Positions 1-9,653 of a DNA stretch of 64,000 nt are shown in pieces. Positions within the stretch are counted from its first letter, which is position 1; each line of letters begins with the position of its first letter. This DNA comes from Paracoccus shandongensis (GTDB taxonomy: Bacteria; Pseudomonadota; Alphaproteobacteria; Rhodobacterales; Rhodobacteraceae), in the NCBI RefSeq assembly GCF_017315735.1, contig NZ_JAFLRK010000015.1, positions 1-64,000 on the forward strand. The letters are read 5' to 3'. The notes under the pieces were generated by a model. That model was not told where the DNA came from. It searched no databases and saw only the letters and a list, made by a program, of their open reading frames with translations. The position numbers and the translations under genes are program-made.

Positions 1-1547
1 CGCGCGATCTGGCCGCGATCCGGGCGGGGCTGGCGCAGGGCGCGGCCATCGCGGCGCGGCTGCCGGGGGATGCCGCGCCGGTGCTGGCCGAGGCCGCGCG
101 CGACCTGACCGGGCACGATGATCTGATCGGCCTGCTGGACGACGCCTTGGTGGCGGAACCCCCGCTGCTGGCCCGCGATGGCGGCTTTGTGGCTGCGGGC
201 TACGACGACGATCTGGACCAGACGCGGCGGCTGCGTGACGAAGGCCGGGGCGTGATCGCCGGGATGCAGGCCGATTATGCGGCGCTGGCGGGCGTGCAAA
301 GCCTCAAGATCAAGCACAACAACGTCTTGGGCTATTTCATCGAGACGACGACCACCCATGCCGAACGCATGATGGCGCCGCCGCTGAACGCGACCTTCAT
401 CCACCGCCAGACCACCGCCAACCAGATCCGCTTCACCACCGTGGAATTGTCGGAGCTTGAGACGCGGATCCTCAACGCCCGCGACCGCGCGCTGGAAATC
501 GAGCGGGCCATCTTTGACCGCCTGCGCGCGGCGGTGCTGGACCGCGCCGCCCCCATCGGGCAGGCCGCCCGCGCGCTGGCCGAGATCGACCTGGCCGCAG
601 CCTTTGCCGACATCGCCACGGGCGAGGGGTGGACGCGGCCCCTGGTCGATGACAGCCGCGCCTTCGTGATCGAAGGGGGCCGCCACCCGGTCGTGGAACG
701 CGCCCTGAAGCGCAAGGCGGAAAGCTTCGTCGCCAATGACTGCGCCCTGACCGAAGGGGAAACCCCGGCGATCTGGCTGCTGACCGGCCCGAACATGGCG
801 GGTAAATCCACCTTCCTGCGCCAGAACGCGCTGATCGCCGTGCTGGCGCAGGCGGGGGCTTTTGTCCCCGCCCGCCGCGCCCATATCGGCCTGGTCAGCC
901 AGTTGTTCAGCCGCGTGGGCGCCGCCGACGACCTCGCGCGGGGCCGGTCCACCTTCATGGTCGAGATGGTCGAGACCGCCGCGATCCTCAACCAAGCCGA
1001 CGACCGCGCCCTGGTGATCCTGGACGAGATCGGGCGCGGCACCGCCACTTGGGACGGGCTGTCCATCGCCTGGGCGGTGATGGAGCATCTGCACGCCGCC
1101 AACCGCTGCCGCGCGCTGTTCGCCACCCATTACCACGAGATGACGGCGCTTTCCGCCAAGCTGGACGGCGTGGAAAACGCCACCGTCGCCGTGCGCGAAT
1201 GGGAAGGCGAGGTGATCTTCCTCCATGAGGTTCGCAAGGGCGCGGCAGACCGCAGCTATGGCGTGCAGGTCGCGCGTCTGGCGGGGCTGCCTGCATCGGT
1301 GGTCGAACGCGCCCGCGCCGTGCTGGACGCGCTGGAATCGGGAGAACGGGACGGCGCGGCCCGTCCCGCCGCCCTGATCGACGACCTGCCCCTGTTCCGC
1401 GCCGTGCCGCCCGCGCCTGTTGCGCCCAAGCCCAAGGAAAGCCCGCTGGACGCGCGCATGAGGGACATCCACCCCGACGCCCTGACCCCGCGCGAGGCGC
1501 TGGAACTGATCTATGAACTCAAAGCCCTGACCGGAGAGACTGCATGA
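1..1547 (+). CDS. mutS: DNA mismatch repair protein MutS (5' truncated by window edge)
   Basis: Mismatch-recognition ATPase that binds base mismatches and recruits the repair machinery. The reading frame is open from the first bases, so the N-terminal mismatch-binding domains lie outside the window; about 514 residues remain of a family usually near 850-880. Visible are the clamp/lever region ([15 protein letters not shown]), the Walker A loop GPNMAGKST, the MutS signature [12 protein letters not shown] and the Walker B/ABC-type ATPase with ATHYHEM. The TGA stop overlaps the aroC start as ATGA, suggesting translational coupling. Confidence 0.97.
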   Translation, partial: RDLAAIRAGLAQGAAIAARLPGDAAPVLAEAARDLTGHDDLIGLLDDALVAEPPLLARDGGFVAAGYDDDLDQTRRLRDEGRGVIAGMQADYAALAGVQSLKIKHNNVLGYFIETTTTHAERMMAPPLNATFIHRQTTANQIRFTTVELSELETRILNARDRALEIERAIFDRLRAAVLDRAAPIGQAARALAEIDLAAAFADIATGEGWTRPLVDDSRAFVIEGGRHPVVERALKRKAESFVANDCALTEGETPAIWLLTGPNMAGKSTFLRQNALIAVLAQAGAFVPARRAHIGLVSQLFSRVGAADDLARGRSTFMVEMVETAAILNQADDRALVILDEIGRGTATWDGLSIAWAVMEHLHAANRCRALFATHYHEMTALSAKLDGVENATVAVREWEGEVIFLHEVRKGAADRSYGVQVARLAGLPASVVERARAVLDALESGERDGAARPAALIDDLPLFRAVPPAPVAPKPKESPLDARMRDIHPDALTPREALELIYELKALTGETA

Positions 1548-2659
1548 GCTTCAACACCTTCGGCCGCGCGTTCCGGTTCACCACTTGGGGCGAAAGCCAC
1601 GGCCCCGCCCTGGGCGCCACCGTCGATGGCGTGCCCCCCGGCGTGGCCCTGGACGAGGCCTGGATCCAGCAATTCCTGGACCGCCGCCGCCCCGGCACGT
1701 CGAAGCACACCACGCAGCGCCGCGAAGCCGACCAGGTCCGCATCCTGTCGGGCACCTTCGAGGGCCGCACCACCGGCACGCCGATCCAGTTGATGATCGA
1801 GAACACCGACCAGCGGTCCAAGGATTACGGAGAGATCGCCCAGGCCTTCCGCCCCGGCCATGCCGACATCACCTATCACCTGAAATACGGCCATCGCGAT
1901 TATCGCGGCGGCGGCAGGTCAAGCGCGCGCGAAACCGCGGCGCGGGTCGCGGCGGGCGGCGTGGCGCAGGCCGTGCTGCGCGACCTGCTGCCCGACCTGC
2001 GGATCACCGGATACATGGTGCAGATGGGGACGCTGCACCTGGACCGCGCGAAGTTCGACGCGAATGCTATCGGCGACAACCCGTTCTTCCTGCCCGACGC
2101 CAGTGCCGTGGACCAGTGGTCCGACTACCTGGACGGCATCCGCAAGGCGCAGGACAGCGTCGGCGCTGCCGTCGAGGTGCTGGTCGAGGGCTGCCCGCCC
2201 GGCCTCGGCGCGCCGGTCTATGCGAAACTGGACACCGACCTGGCCGCCGCGATGATGTCGATCAATGCCGTGAAGGGCGTCGAGATCGGCGAGGGCATGG
2301 GTGCCGCCGCCCTGACCGGCACCGACAATGCCGACGAGATCCGCATGGGCAACGATGGCCCGATCTATCTGTCCAACCACGCGGGCGGCATCCTGGGGGG
2401 CATCAGCACCGGCCAGCCGATCGTGGTCCGCTTCTCGGTCAAGCCGACCAGTTCCATCACCACCCCCCGCCGCACCATCGACCGGCAGGGCCGCGAGATC
2501 GACCTCATCACCAAGGGCCGCCATGACCCCTGCGTGGGCATCCGCGCCGTGCCCGTGGCCGAGGCCATGGCCGCCTGCGTGATCCTGGACCACCTGCTCA
2601 TGGACCGCGCCCAGACCGGCGGGCAGCGGGGCCGGATCGGCGCATTGCCGGAAAACTGA
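1544..2659 (+). CDS. aroC: Chorismate synthase
   Basis: Converts 5-enolpyruvylshikimate-3-phosphate to chorismate, the last step of the shikimate pathway, in the cytoplasm with reduced FMN. The 371-residue protein has the N-terminal GESHGPALG motif, the [18 protein letters not shown] signature near residue 125 and the C-terminal RHDPC motif, and is of normal family length. The ATG lies inside the mutS stop codon. About 125 bp separate it from pstS, and that gap carries the Pho-box array, so aroC is probably not part of the phosphate operon. Confidence 0.97.
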   Translation: MSFNTFGRAFRFTTWGESHGPALGATVDGVPPGVALDEAWIQQFLDRRRPGTSKHTTQRREADQVRILSGTFEGRTTGTPIQLMIENTDQRSKDYGEIAQAFRPGHADITYHLKYGHRDYRGGGRSSARETAARVAAGGVAQAVLRDLLPDLRITGYMVQMGTLHLDRAKFDANAIGDNPFFLPDASAVDQWSDYLDGIRKAQDSVGAAVEVLVEGCPPGLGAPVYAKLDTDLAAAMMSINAVKGVEIGEGMGAAALTGTDNADEIRMGNDGPIYLSNHAGGILGGISTGQPIVVRFSVKPTSSITTPRRTIDRQGREIDLITKGRHDPCVGIRAVPVAEAMAACVILDHLLMDRAQTGGQRGRIGALPEN

Positions 2660-2684
2660 CGCGGGACTGTCAAAAACCGGCCCG

Positions 2685-2724
2685 CTGTCATAAAAGGGTC
2701 ACGCTTCTTTCGCACAAGCGTCAC
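2685..2724 (+). promoter_or_regulatory. Phased Pho-box array upstream of pstS (PhoB operator)
   Basis: Four 7-bp units start at 2685, 2696, 2707 and 2718, an exact 11-bp period: CTGTCAT, GGGTCAC, CTTTCGC and GCGTCAC, separated by 4-bp spacers AAAA, GCTT and ACAA. The first pair is close to the classical Pho box (CTGTCAT-N4-CTGTCAT type); the others are weaker. A further CTGTCAA lies at 2667-2673. Its place directly upstream of pstS, with phoB in the same operon, makes autoregulation by phosphorylated PhoB likely. Confidence 0.75.
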
Positions 2725-2785
2725 CACGGACGCTTAGGTCACGCCTAGCCCCAGCCTTTGGGCGTGAAGAAAACAGGAGAGATCC

Positions 2786-3814
2786 ATGTCCACCGTGAAA
2801 CTCACCGTCTCAGCCCTGGCCGTGATCGCCGCCTCGGCCACGGCTGCGGCCGCCCGCGACCAGATCCAGGTGTCGGGGTCGTCCACCGTGCTGCCCTATT
2901 CCACCATCGTGGCCGAACTGTTCGGTGAGAACATGGATTTCCCCGTCCCGGTCGTCGAATCCGGCGGCACCGGCGGAGGCTTGCAGAAATTCTGCGAGGG
3001 CGTGGGTCCGAACACCATCGATATCGCCAATGCCAGCCGCCCGATCCGCGACGCGGAACGCGACACCTGCACCGCCAACGGGGTGACCGACATCATGGAA
3101 ATCCGCATCGGCTATGACGGGATCGTCTTCGCCAATGCCGCAAGCGGCCCGGACTTCGCCTATACCCCCGCCGACTGGTTCAACGCCCTGTCCGCCAAGG
3201 TGGTGCGCGACGGCCAGGTCGTGGACAACACGGCCGCCAACTGGTCGGACGTGAACCCCGATCTGCCCCGGCAGGAGATCCTGGCCTTCATCCCCGGCAC
3301 CAAGCACGGCACCCGCGAGGTCTTCGAGGAAAAGGTGATCCTGGCCGGTTGCGAGGAATCGGGCGCCATGGAGGCCTTCACCGCATCCGGCATGGACGAG
3401 GACGCGGCCGAGGAAGCCTGCACCACGCTGCGCACCGATGGACGCGCCGTGGACATCGACGGCGATTACACCGAAACCCTGGCCCGCATCCAGTCCTCGC
3501 CGGGCGGGATCGGCGTGTTCGGCCTGTCCTTCTATGAGAACAACACCGACAAGCTGAAGGTCGGCACCATCGGCGGCGTCACGCCGTCCACGGAAACCAT
3601 CGCCTCGGGCGAATACCCGGTGTCGCGGCCGCTGTTCTTCTATGTGAAGAAGGCGCATATCGGCGAAATCCAGGGCCTTCAGGAATTCGTCGAATTCTTC
3701 GTGGCCGACGAGATCGCCGGTCCCGATGGCCCGCTGGCCGAATATGGCTTGGTCTCGGATCCGGATCTGGCCGCGACCCAGGAAGCCGTCGCCGCCGGGA
3801 CGACCCTGCAATAA
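2786..3814 (+). CDS. pstS: Phosphate ABC transporter substrate-binding protein
   Basis: Periplasmic phosphate-binding protein that delivers Pi to the PstCAB permease. The 342-residue product begins with a Sec signal peptide (hydrophobic stretch to about residue 22, ending ...AAAARD). It has the PstS phosphate-loop residues SGSSTVLPYS near residue 30 and SGGTGGGLQKFCEG near residue 60. The start is preceded by AGGAGAG. First gene of pstSCAB-phoU-phoB; the Pho-box array lies about 60-100 bp upstream. This is the PstS form with several cysteines seen in alphaproteobacteria. Confidence 0.95.
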   Translation: MSTVKLTVSALAVIAASATAAAARDQIQVSGSSTVLPYSTIVAELFGENMDFPVPVVESGGTGGGLQKFCEGVGPNTIDIANASRPIRDAERDTCTANGVTDIMEIRIGYDGIVFANAASGPDFAYTPADWFNALSAKVVRDGQVVDNTAANWSDVNPDLPRQEILAFIPGTKHGTREVFEEKVILAGCEESGAMEAFTASGMDEDAAEEACTTLRTDGRAVDIDGDYTETLARIQSSPGGIGVFGLSFYENNTDKLKVGTIGGVTPSTETIASGEYPVSRPLFFYVKKAHIGEIQGLQEFVEFFVADEIAGPDGPLAEYGLVSDPDLAATQEAVAAGTTLQ

Positions 3815-3875
3815 CGCCCGGGCGGCACGGGAAAGCCCGTGCCGCCTTTCCGCTTTTCCGTGAAGGACCGCCCGA

Positions 3876-5081
3876 ATGCCGCTGTCATGGGCCATTCTTG
3901 CAACATTCCTGCTGGCCGCCGCCGGTTACATCGTCGGCCGCAGCCGCGCCTTCGCCTCGGCCGGGCCGGACGCGCGCCAGTTGCACAGCCGCCCGACCTA
4001 TCACGGCGCCAGCGTCGCCCTGACCGCGCTGCTGCCGCCGCTGGCGGTGCTGGCCGCAGGGTCGATGCTGCGCCTGGCGGGCGTGCTGACGGTCGGGGCC
4101 ATGCCGGTCATCGGCATCCTGGCCCTGGTCGCCGCGATCGCGGGCCTTGGCATCGGCGTCACGCGGATCGGCCAGGGCTACCAGGCCCGCAACGCGGTCG
4201 AGCGCATGGTGCTGGGCCTTCTGATGCTGTGTTCGCTGATCGCCATCGTGACCACGCTGGGGATCATCCTGTCGCTGGTCTTCGAGACCGGACGCTTCTT
4301 CCAGCTTTACGACTGGAAGACCTTCTTCTTCGGCACCGAATGGACGCCGCGCTTCCAGGGCAATTCGCAACTGGGCATCGTGCCGCTGCTGTGGGGCACG
4401 CTCTATGTCTCGGCCATCGCGCTTCTGGTGGCGGTGCCCATCGGGCTGTTCGCCGCCGTCTACATGTCCGAATACGCGTCCCGCCGGGTGCGCGGCGTCG
4501 TGAAACCGGCCATCGAGGTTCTGGCGGGCATCCCCACCATCGTCTATGGCCTGTTCGCGCTGATCACCGTGGGGCCGCTGCTGCGCGATTACTTTGCGCA
4601 ACCGCTGGGGCTCGGCAATTCGGGCACCTCGGTCCTGACCGCCGGGCTGGTCATGGGGATCATGCTGATCCCCTTCGTCAGCTCGCTCAGCGACGACATC
4701 ATCAACGCCGTGCCGCAATCCCTGCGCGACGGGGCGCTTGGCCTGGGGTCCACCCCGTCGGAAACCGTGCGCCAGGTGGTGCTGCCCGCGGCCCTTCCGG
4801 GCATCGTCGGCGCGGTCCTTCTGGCCGCCAGCCGCGCCATCGGGGAAACCATGATCGTGGTCCTGGGCGCCGGGGCCGCAGCCCAGATGAGCCTCAACCC
4901 GCTGGAGGCGATGACCACCATCACCGTCAAGATCGTCAGCCAGCTGACCGGCGACAGCGACTTCAACTCGCCCGAGACGCTGGTGGCATTCGCCCTGGGG
5001 CTGACGCTGTTCGTCATCACCCTGGCGCTGAACGTGGTTGCGCTGATCATCGTGCGCAAATATCGCGAGCAATACGAATGA
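3876..5081 (+). CDS. pstC: Phosphate ABC transporter permease PstC
   Basis: Inner-membrane subunit of the high-affinity phosphate importer. At 401 residues it is longer than the roughly 320-residue E. coli form, because an extra N-terminal membrane segment and loop (residues about 1-110) precede the permease core. The ABC-permease EAA loop (ALGLGSTPSETVRQVVLP) is near residues 285-305. GAAGGA at 3862-3867 serves as ribosome binding site. The stop TGA overlaps the pstA ATG as ATGA. A longer reading frame through this region in another phase is only an upstream extension of pstA. Confidence 0.95.
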   Translation: MPLSWAILATFLLAAAGYIVGRSRAFASAGPDARQLHSRPTYHGASVALTALLPPLAVLAAGSMLRLAGVLTVGAMPVIGILALVAAIAGLGIGVTRIGQGYQARNAVERMVLGLLMLCSLIAIVTTLGIILSLVFETGRFFQLYDWKTFFFGTEWTPRFQGNSQLGIVPLLWGTLYVSAIALLVAVPIGLFAAVYMSEYASRRVRGVVKPAIEVLAGIPTIVYGLFALITVGPLLRDYFAQPLGLGNSGTSVLTAGLVMGIMLIPFVSSLSDDIINAVPQSLRDGALGLGSTPSETVRQVVLPAALPGIVGAVLLAASRAIGETMIVVLGAGAAAQMSLNPLEAMTTITVKIVSQLTGDSDFNSPETLVAFALGLTLFVITLALNVVALIIVRKYREQYE

Positions 5082-6412
5082 CCGATAATCCCGACCGCAA
5101 GCCCGCATCCCTGTTGCGGCAGGATGCGCGCACCAGGGCCCGCAACGCCGCCGAGAGACGCTTTCGCTGGTATGGCATCGGGGCCATCGCCATTTCCATG
5201 ATCGCGCTTGTGGTGCTGCTGGCGACGATCCTGACGGACGGGGCGGGGGCCTTTCGCCAGACCTACCTGAACATCCCCGTCACGCTGGACGCAGCCGTCC
5301 TGGACCCCAAGGGCAACCGCGACCCGGCCGAAATGGCCAAGGTGCTGACCCTGACCTATGGCAAGGTGCTGGACAAGGCGGTGGGGGATGCCGTCGCGCG
5401 CGAGGCCATCCAGGTCGAGGGATTGACGGAGAAGGACATCAAGGGGCTGGTTTCCAGGGAAGCCTCGGCCCAGGTGCGCAACCGCGTGCTGGCCGAACCC
5501 GAGCTTGTCGGCCAGACCGTCGCATTCGACGTGCTGACCGGAGGCCGCATCGACGGCTACTTCAAGGGCCGCGTGACGATGGAAAGCGCGGAGCGCGACA
5601 GCAACACCTCGCCCCGGCAGTTGCAACTGGCGCAGGCGCTGGCCGACCGGGGGATGATCGTCACCCGCTTCAACTGGAACTTCCTGAGGCTTGCCGACGC
5701 CTCTGACCAGCGCCCCGAGGCGGCGGGCGTGGGCGCGGCCATCGTGGGGTCGTTCTACATGATGCTGGTGGTGCTGGTGCTGGCGGTGCCCATCGGCATC
5801 GCGGCCAGCATCTATCTGGAGGAATTCGCCCCCAAGAACCGCTGTACCGACATCATCGAGGTCAACATCTCGAACCTCGCCGCGGTGCCCTCGATCGTCT
5901 TCGGGATCCTGGGGCTTGCGGCCTTCATCAACTTTGCGGGCCTGCCGCAATCGGCGCCCATCGTGGGCGGGCTGGTGCTGACGCTGATGACCCTGCCGCG
6001 CATCATCATTCCCACCCGCGCCGCGCTGAAGGCCGTGCCGCCGTCGATCCGCGACGCGGCCCTGGGCGTGGGCGCGTCGAAGATGCAGTCGGTCTTCCAC
6101 CATGTCCTGCCGCTGGCGACGCCCGGCATCCTGACCGGCATGATCCTGGGCCTGGCCCAAGCCCTGGGGGAAACCGCGCCCTTGCTGCTGATCGGCATGG
6201 TGGCCTTTATCCGCGACATCCCCTCGGGGCTGCCATCAGGGCTGTTCGACCCGGCATCGGCCCTGCCGGTGCAGGTCTATAACTGGACGCAGCGGTCGGA
6301 TCCGGCCTTCATCGAGCGGGCATCCGGGGCGATCATCGTGCTGCTGGTCTTTCTTCTGTGCATGAACGTGCTGGCCATCTGGCTGCGCCGCAAGTTCGAG
6401 CGCCGCTGGTAA
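5078..6412 (+). CDS. pstA: Phosphate ABC transporter permease PstA (long form with N-terminal extension)
   Basis: Second membrane subunit of the Pst importer. The product is 444 residues against about 300 in E. coli. The first transmembrane helix (about 30-52) is followed by a roughly 150-residue periplasmic insert of the DUF3333 type; the permease core with five further helices follows from about 225, with an EAA loop (ALGVGASKMQSVFHHVLP) around residue 330. This architecture is normal for alphaproteobacteria. ATG 5078 overlaps the pstC stop, so the frame does not begin earlier despite being open upstream. Confidence 0.95.
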   Translation: MTDNPDRKPASLLRQDARTRARNAAERRFRWYGIGAIAISMIALVVLLATILTDGAGAFRQTYLNIPVTLDAAVLDPKGNRDPAEMAKVLTLTYGKVLDKAVGDAVAREAIQVEGLTEKDIKGLVSREASAQVRNRVLAEPELVGQTVAFDVLTGGRIDGYFKGRVTMESAERDSNTSPRQLQLAQALADRGMIVTRFNWNFLRLADASDQRPEAAGVGAAIVGSFYMMLVVLVLAVPIGIAASIYLEEFAPKNRCTDIIEVNISNLAAVPSIVFGILGLAAFINFAGLPQSAPIVGGLVLTLMTLPRIIIPTRAALKAVPPSIRDAALGVGASKMQSVFHHVLPLATPGILTGMILGLAQALGETAPLLLIGMVAFIRDIPSGLPSGLFDPASALPVQVYNWTQRSDPAFIERASGAIIVLLVFLLCMNVLAIWLRRKFERRW

Positions 6413-6433
6413 ACGCCCCAAGGGAACCCCCAT

Positions 6434-7234
6434 ATGTACGATACGAACCGCCGCGTGGAGAATGCCGTGACCCCCGACGACATCAAGATCCAGGCCCGCA
6501 AGGTGCAGGTCTATTACGGCGACAAGCACGCGCTGAAGGACGTGGACGTGGACATCCTGGACAAGACCGTGACGGCCTTCATCGGCCCTTCGGGCTGCGG
6601 CAAGTCCACCTTTCTGCGCTGCATCAACCGCATGAACGACACCATCCCCATCGCCCGGGTCGAGGGCCGGATCCTGCTGGACAACGAGGACATCTATGAC
6701 CGCCGGGTGGATCCCGTGCAATTGCGCGCCAAGGTCGGCATGGTCTTCCAGAAGCCGAACCCGTTTCCCAAGTCGATCTATGACAACGTGGCCTACGGCC
6801 CCCGCATCCATGGCCTGGCCCGCAACCGCGCCGAACTGGACGGCATCGTCGAAGGCGCCCTGCGCGGCGCGGCCCTGTGGAACGAGGTCAAGGACCGGCT
6901 GGGGGAACCCGGCACCGGCCTGTCGGGCGGCCAGCAGCAGCGGCTGTGCATCGCCCGCGCGGTCGCCACGTCCCCCGAAGTCCTGCTGATGGACGAACCC
7001 TGTTCTGCGCTGGACCCCATCGCCACCGCCCAGGTCGAGGAACTGATCGAGGAACTGCGCAGCCGGTTTTCCGTGGTGATCGTCACCCATTCGATGCAGC
7101 AGGCCGCGCGCGTCAGCCAGAAGACCGCCTTCTTCCACCTGGGCAACCTGGTCGAATACGGCGACACCGACGACATCTTCACCAGGCCGAAGGACAGCCG
7201 GACCGAGGCCTATATCTCGGGCCGGATCGGCTGA
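6434..7234 (+). CDS. pstB: Phosphate ABC transporter ATP-binding protein
   Basis: ATPase that energises PstCA, on the cytoplasmic face of the membrane. The 266 residues show Walker [10 protein letters not shown] at 51-59, the signature LSGGQQQRL, Walker B VLLMDEP and the H-loop [10 protein letters not shown], all intact. The PstB-typical motif [15 protein letters not shown] is present. Start ATG is preceded by AAGGGA. It sits 21 bp after pstA and 17 bp before phoU in the same operon. Confidence 0.97.
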   Translation: MYDTNRRVENAVTPDDIKIQARKVQVYYGDKHALKDVDVDILDKTVTAFIGPSGCGKSTFLRCINRMNDTIPIARVEGRILLDNEDIYDRRVDPVQLRAKVGMVFQKPNPFPKSIYDNVAYGPRIHGLARNRAELDGIVEGALRGAALWNEVKDRLGEPGTGLSGGQQQRLCIARAVATSPEVLLMDEPCSALDPIATAQVEELIEELRSRFSVVIVTHSMQQAARVSQKTAFFHLGNLVEYGDTDDIFTRPKDSRTEAYISGRIG

Positions 7235-7251
7235 CACAGGGGGCAGGACAC

Positions 7252-7971
7252 ATGAACCGCGAGAAGCACATCTCCTCGGCCTTCGACCGCGACCTGGAAA
7301 CGATCCAGGCCCTGGCCGTCAAGATGGGCGGCATGGTCGAGGCCGCCATTTCCGATGCCGCCACCGCGCTGGAAACCAGCGACGTGGACCTGGCCGAACA
7401 GGTCCGCCGCCGCGACAAGGCCATCGACGCGCTGGAACTGCAGATCAACGAGGACGCGGCCCGCCTGATCGCCCTGCGCGCCCCCACCGCCACCGACCTG
7501 CGCATGGTGCTGGCGGTGATGAAGATCGCCCATGCGCTGGAACGGGTGGGCGATTACGCCAAGAACATGGCCAAGCGCACCCATGTGCTGTCGCAGATGC
7601 CCCCCATCGACGGCGCGGGCCTGGCGCTCCGCCGGATGAGCGGGGCGGTGGGCAAGATGGTCCAGGACGCGCTGGACAGCTATATCCGCCGCGATGCCGG
7701 GCTGGCAGGCGACGTGCGCCAGCGCGACCTGGAGGTGGACCAGATGTACAACGCCCTGTTCCGCGAATTCCTGACCCACATGATGGAAGACCCGCGCAAC
7801 ATCACCGCCTGCATGCACCTGCATTTCATCGCCAAGAACGTCGAACGGATGGGCGATCTTGCCACCGCCATCGCCGAACAGGTGATCTATCTGGTCACGG
7901 GCGAGTTGCCCGACGAAAGCCGCCCCAAGGACAACAGCGTGCCGGGGATCAGCCCCGACACGGGGGGCTGA
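7252..7971 (+). CDS. phoU: Phosphate signalling complex protein PhoU
   Basis: Cytoplasmic metal-binding helical protein that links Pst transport state to the PhoR/PhoB system and represses the Pho response when phosphate is ample. The 239-residue product has two three-helix PhoU repeats with acidic metal motifs (RVGDYAKN in repeat 1, ERMGDLATAIAEQ in repeat 2). The frame is open far upstream, but ATG 7252 (MNREKHISSAFDRDLE) matches the family N-terminus and follows GGGGGCAGGA. Four bases separate its stop from phoB. Confidence 0.96.
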   Translation: MNREKHISSAFDRDLETIQALAVKMGGMVEAAISDAATALETSDVDLAEQVRRRDKAIDALELQINEDAARLIALRAPTATDLRMVLAVMKIAHALERVGDYAKNMAKRTHVLSQMPPIDGAGLALRRMSGAVGKMVQDALDSYIRRDAGLAGDVRQRDLEVDQMYNALFREFLTHMMEDPRNITACMHLHFIAKNVERMGDLATAIAEQVIYLVTGELPDESRPKDNSVPGISPDTGG

Positions 7972-7975
7972 CGCG

Positions 7976-8665
7976 ATGGCACGCCAATCCCCCTGCGTCC
8001 TGGTGGTCGAGGACGAGGGCGCGCAGCGCGAGGTGCTGCAATACAACCTTGAGGCCGAGGGCTTTGCCGTCGTTGTCGCCGACAACGGAGAGGACGCGCT
8101 GCTGCTGGTGCAGGAGGAACAGCCCGACCTGATGGTGCTGGACTGGATGCTGCCCAGGGTGTCCGGCATCGAGGTCTGCCGCCAGGTCAAGGCCGATCCC
8201 GCCACCCGGTCGATCCCTATCATCATGCTGTCCGCCCGCAGCGAGGAAACCGACCGGGTGCGCGGCCTGGAAACCGGGGCCGACGATTACGTGGTGAAGC
8301 CCTATTCCGTGGTGGAACTGATGGCCCGCCTGCGCACGCAGCTGCGCCGGACGCGGCCCGCCAGCATGGGCGAACGGCTGTCCTTTGGCGACATCATCCT
8401 GGATGCCGCCGAACACCGCGTCTTCCGCGCGGGCCAGGCGCTGCACCTGGGCCCGACGGAATTCCGGCTGCTGTCCACGCTGATGGAAAAGCCGGGCCGG
8501 GTCTGGACGCGCGAACAGTTGCTGGACCGGGTCTGGGGGCGCGACATCTATGTGGACACGCGCACCATCGACGTGCATGTGGGCCGCCTGCGCAAGGCCT
8601 TGATGCAGAACGGCGGCGACAACCCGGTGCGCACGGTGCGCGGCACGGGCTATTCGCTGGGCTAG
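7976..8665 (+). CDS. phoB: Phosphate regulon response regulator PhoB
   Basis: OmpR/PhoB-type transcription factor that binds Pho boxes when phosphorylated. The 229 residues comprise a receiver domain with acidic pocket E12/D13, phosphoacceptor D56 in VLDWMLP and K in KPYSVVEL, then a winged-helix DNA-binding domain (about 130-229, ending GTGYSLG). Last gene of the pst operon, and convergent with the PfkB kinase three bases away. The partner histidine kinase PhoR is not next to it. Confidence 0.95.
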   Translation: MARQSPCVLVVEDEGAQREVLQYNLEAEGFAVVVADNGEDALLLVQEEQPDLMVLDWMLPRVSGIEVCRQVKADPATRSIPIIMLSARSEETDRVRGLETGADDYVVKPYSVVELMARLRTQLRRTRPASMGERLSFGDIILDAAEHRVFRAGQALHLGPTEFRLLSTLMEKPGRVWTREQLLDRVWGRDIYVDTRTIDVHVGRLRKALMQNGGDNPVRTVRGTGYSLG

Positions 8666-8668
8666 GCG

Positions 8669-9544
8669 TCAGGTCCGGTTGGCAAGGAAGGCCAGCACCT
8701 CCTCCAGTCCGGGGATGGCATCGCCCGCCCCGTGCCGCGTGACCTTCAGGGCGGCCGCGCCCGCCGCCAGCCGCAGGGCGGCGGGAACCTGATCCCCCCG
8801 GTCCAGGCTTGCGGCGAAATAGCCGGCAAAGGTGTCGCCCGCCCCCGTCGTATCGACCGGATTGACCGCAAAGGCCGCCTGCCTGTGGAGGGTGCCGGTG
8901 GTCAGGTCGCGGTATTCCGCCCCCTCGGCCCCGCGCGTGATCAGCAGGCCCTGGACCGGCAGGTCGCCGGGAATGGCCGCGAACAGTTCGGCGGCCTCGC
9001 CCGCGTTCATGGCCAGGATCGTGGCATGGGGCAGGATGGCGCGGACCGCCGCGATGTCGAAGGGCGCGGCGGAATAGATCACGCGGGCGCCCGCCTGCCG
9101 CGCGATCCGCGCGGCCTCGACCTGGCAGCTGGTTTCGTTCTGGATCAGCAGCGTGTCCTGCGGCTTGATGGCCGACAGGGGCTTTTCCAGCATGGCGGGC
9201 GTGATGGCCCGGTTGGCGCCCGGATGGATGACGATGGCGTTCTCGGCCTGGCGGTCCAGCAGGATATTGGCGTGGCCGGTGACCTCGCCCGGCAGGCGGG
9301 CAATGGGGGCGGTGCAGATGCCCCGGTCGGCCAGCCGCTGGATCACCCAGTCGTCGCCCGCGCCCATCGCCCCCAGGTGATGCGTGATGGCCCCCGCGCG
9401 GGCGGCTGCGATGGACTGGTTCGCGCCCTTGCCGCCCAACCCCTGCGCATAGCCGAGGGCGGCCAGCGTCTCGCCCGGGCGGGGCAGGTGGTCCAGCCGA
9501 TACACATGGTCGATATTGATCGAGCCGAGGTTCCAGATTGCCAT
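8669..9544 (-). CDS. Ribokinase / PfkB-family carbohydrate kinase
   Basis: ATP-dependent kinase of the ribokinase family, 291 residues. GGKGANQ at residues 37-43 is the ribokinase-type first signature, and VDTTGAGDTFAGYF near residue 240 contains the catalytic Asp and anion hole. ATG 9544 (MAIWNLGSIN) is chosen over a start 60 bp upstream because family members begin at the first beta-strand. No ribose transporter or repressor adjoins it, so the actual sugar (ribose or another furanose or nucleoside) is open. Confidence 0.85.
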   Translation of the reverse strand: MAIWNLGSINIDHVYRLDHLPRPGETLAALGYAQGLGGKGANQSIAAARAGAITHHLGAMGAGDDWVIQRLADRGICTAPIARLPGEVTGHANILLDRQAENAIVIHPGANRAITPAMLEKPLSAIKPQDTLLIQNETSCQVEAARIARQAGARVIYSAAPFDIAAVRAILPHATILAMNAGEAAELFAAIPGDLPVQGLLITRGAEGAEYRDLTTGTLHRQAAFAVNPVDTTGAGDTFAGYFAASLDRGDQVPAALRLAAGAAALKVTRHGAGDAIPGLEEVLAFLANRT

Positions 9545-9606
9545 GGAATGGATGCTCCCTTTTCGAGGGGCGATGTTGCCGGAACCGGGCGGCTTGTCCA
9601 GCAATG

Positions 9607-9632
9607 AAAAACGCGCCCCAAAGGGGGCGCGT
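9607..9632 (-). terminator. Rho-independent terminator of the petABC operon
   Basis: On the minus strand ACGCGCCCC pairs perfectly with GGGGCGCGT around a four-base loop and is followed by a T5 run. It lies 22 bp after the petC stop and before the divergent end of the PfkB kinase gene. Confidence 0.85.
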
Positions 9633-9653
9633 CGGGATCGTCGAAAAGGCCGA

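Noticed and set aside
3839..5077. N-terminal extension of pstA through the pstC region
   Set aside because: The frame is open but is Arg/Pro-rich and overlaps pstC; the family N-terminus begins at ATG 5078.
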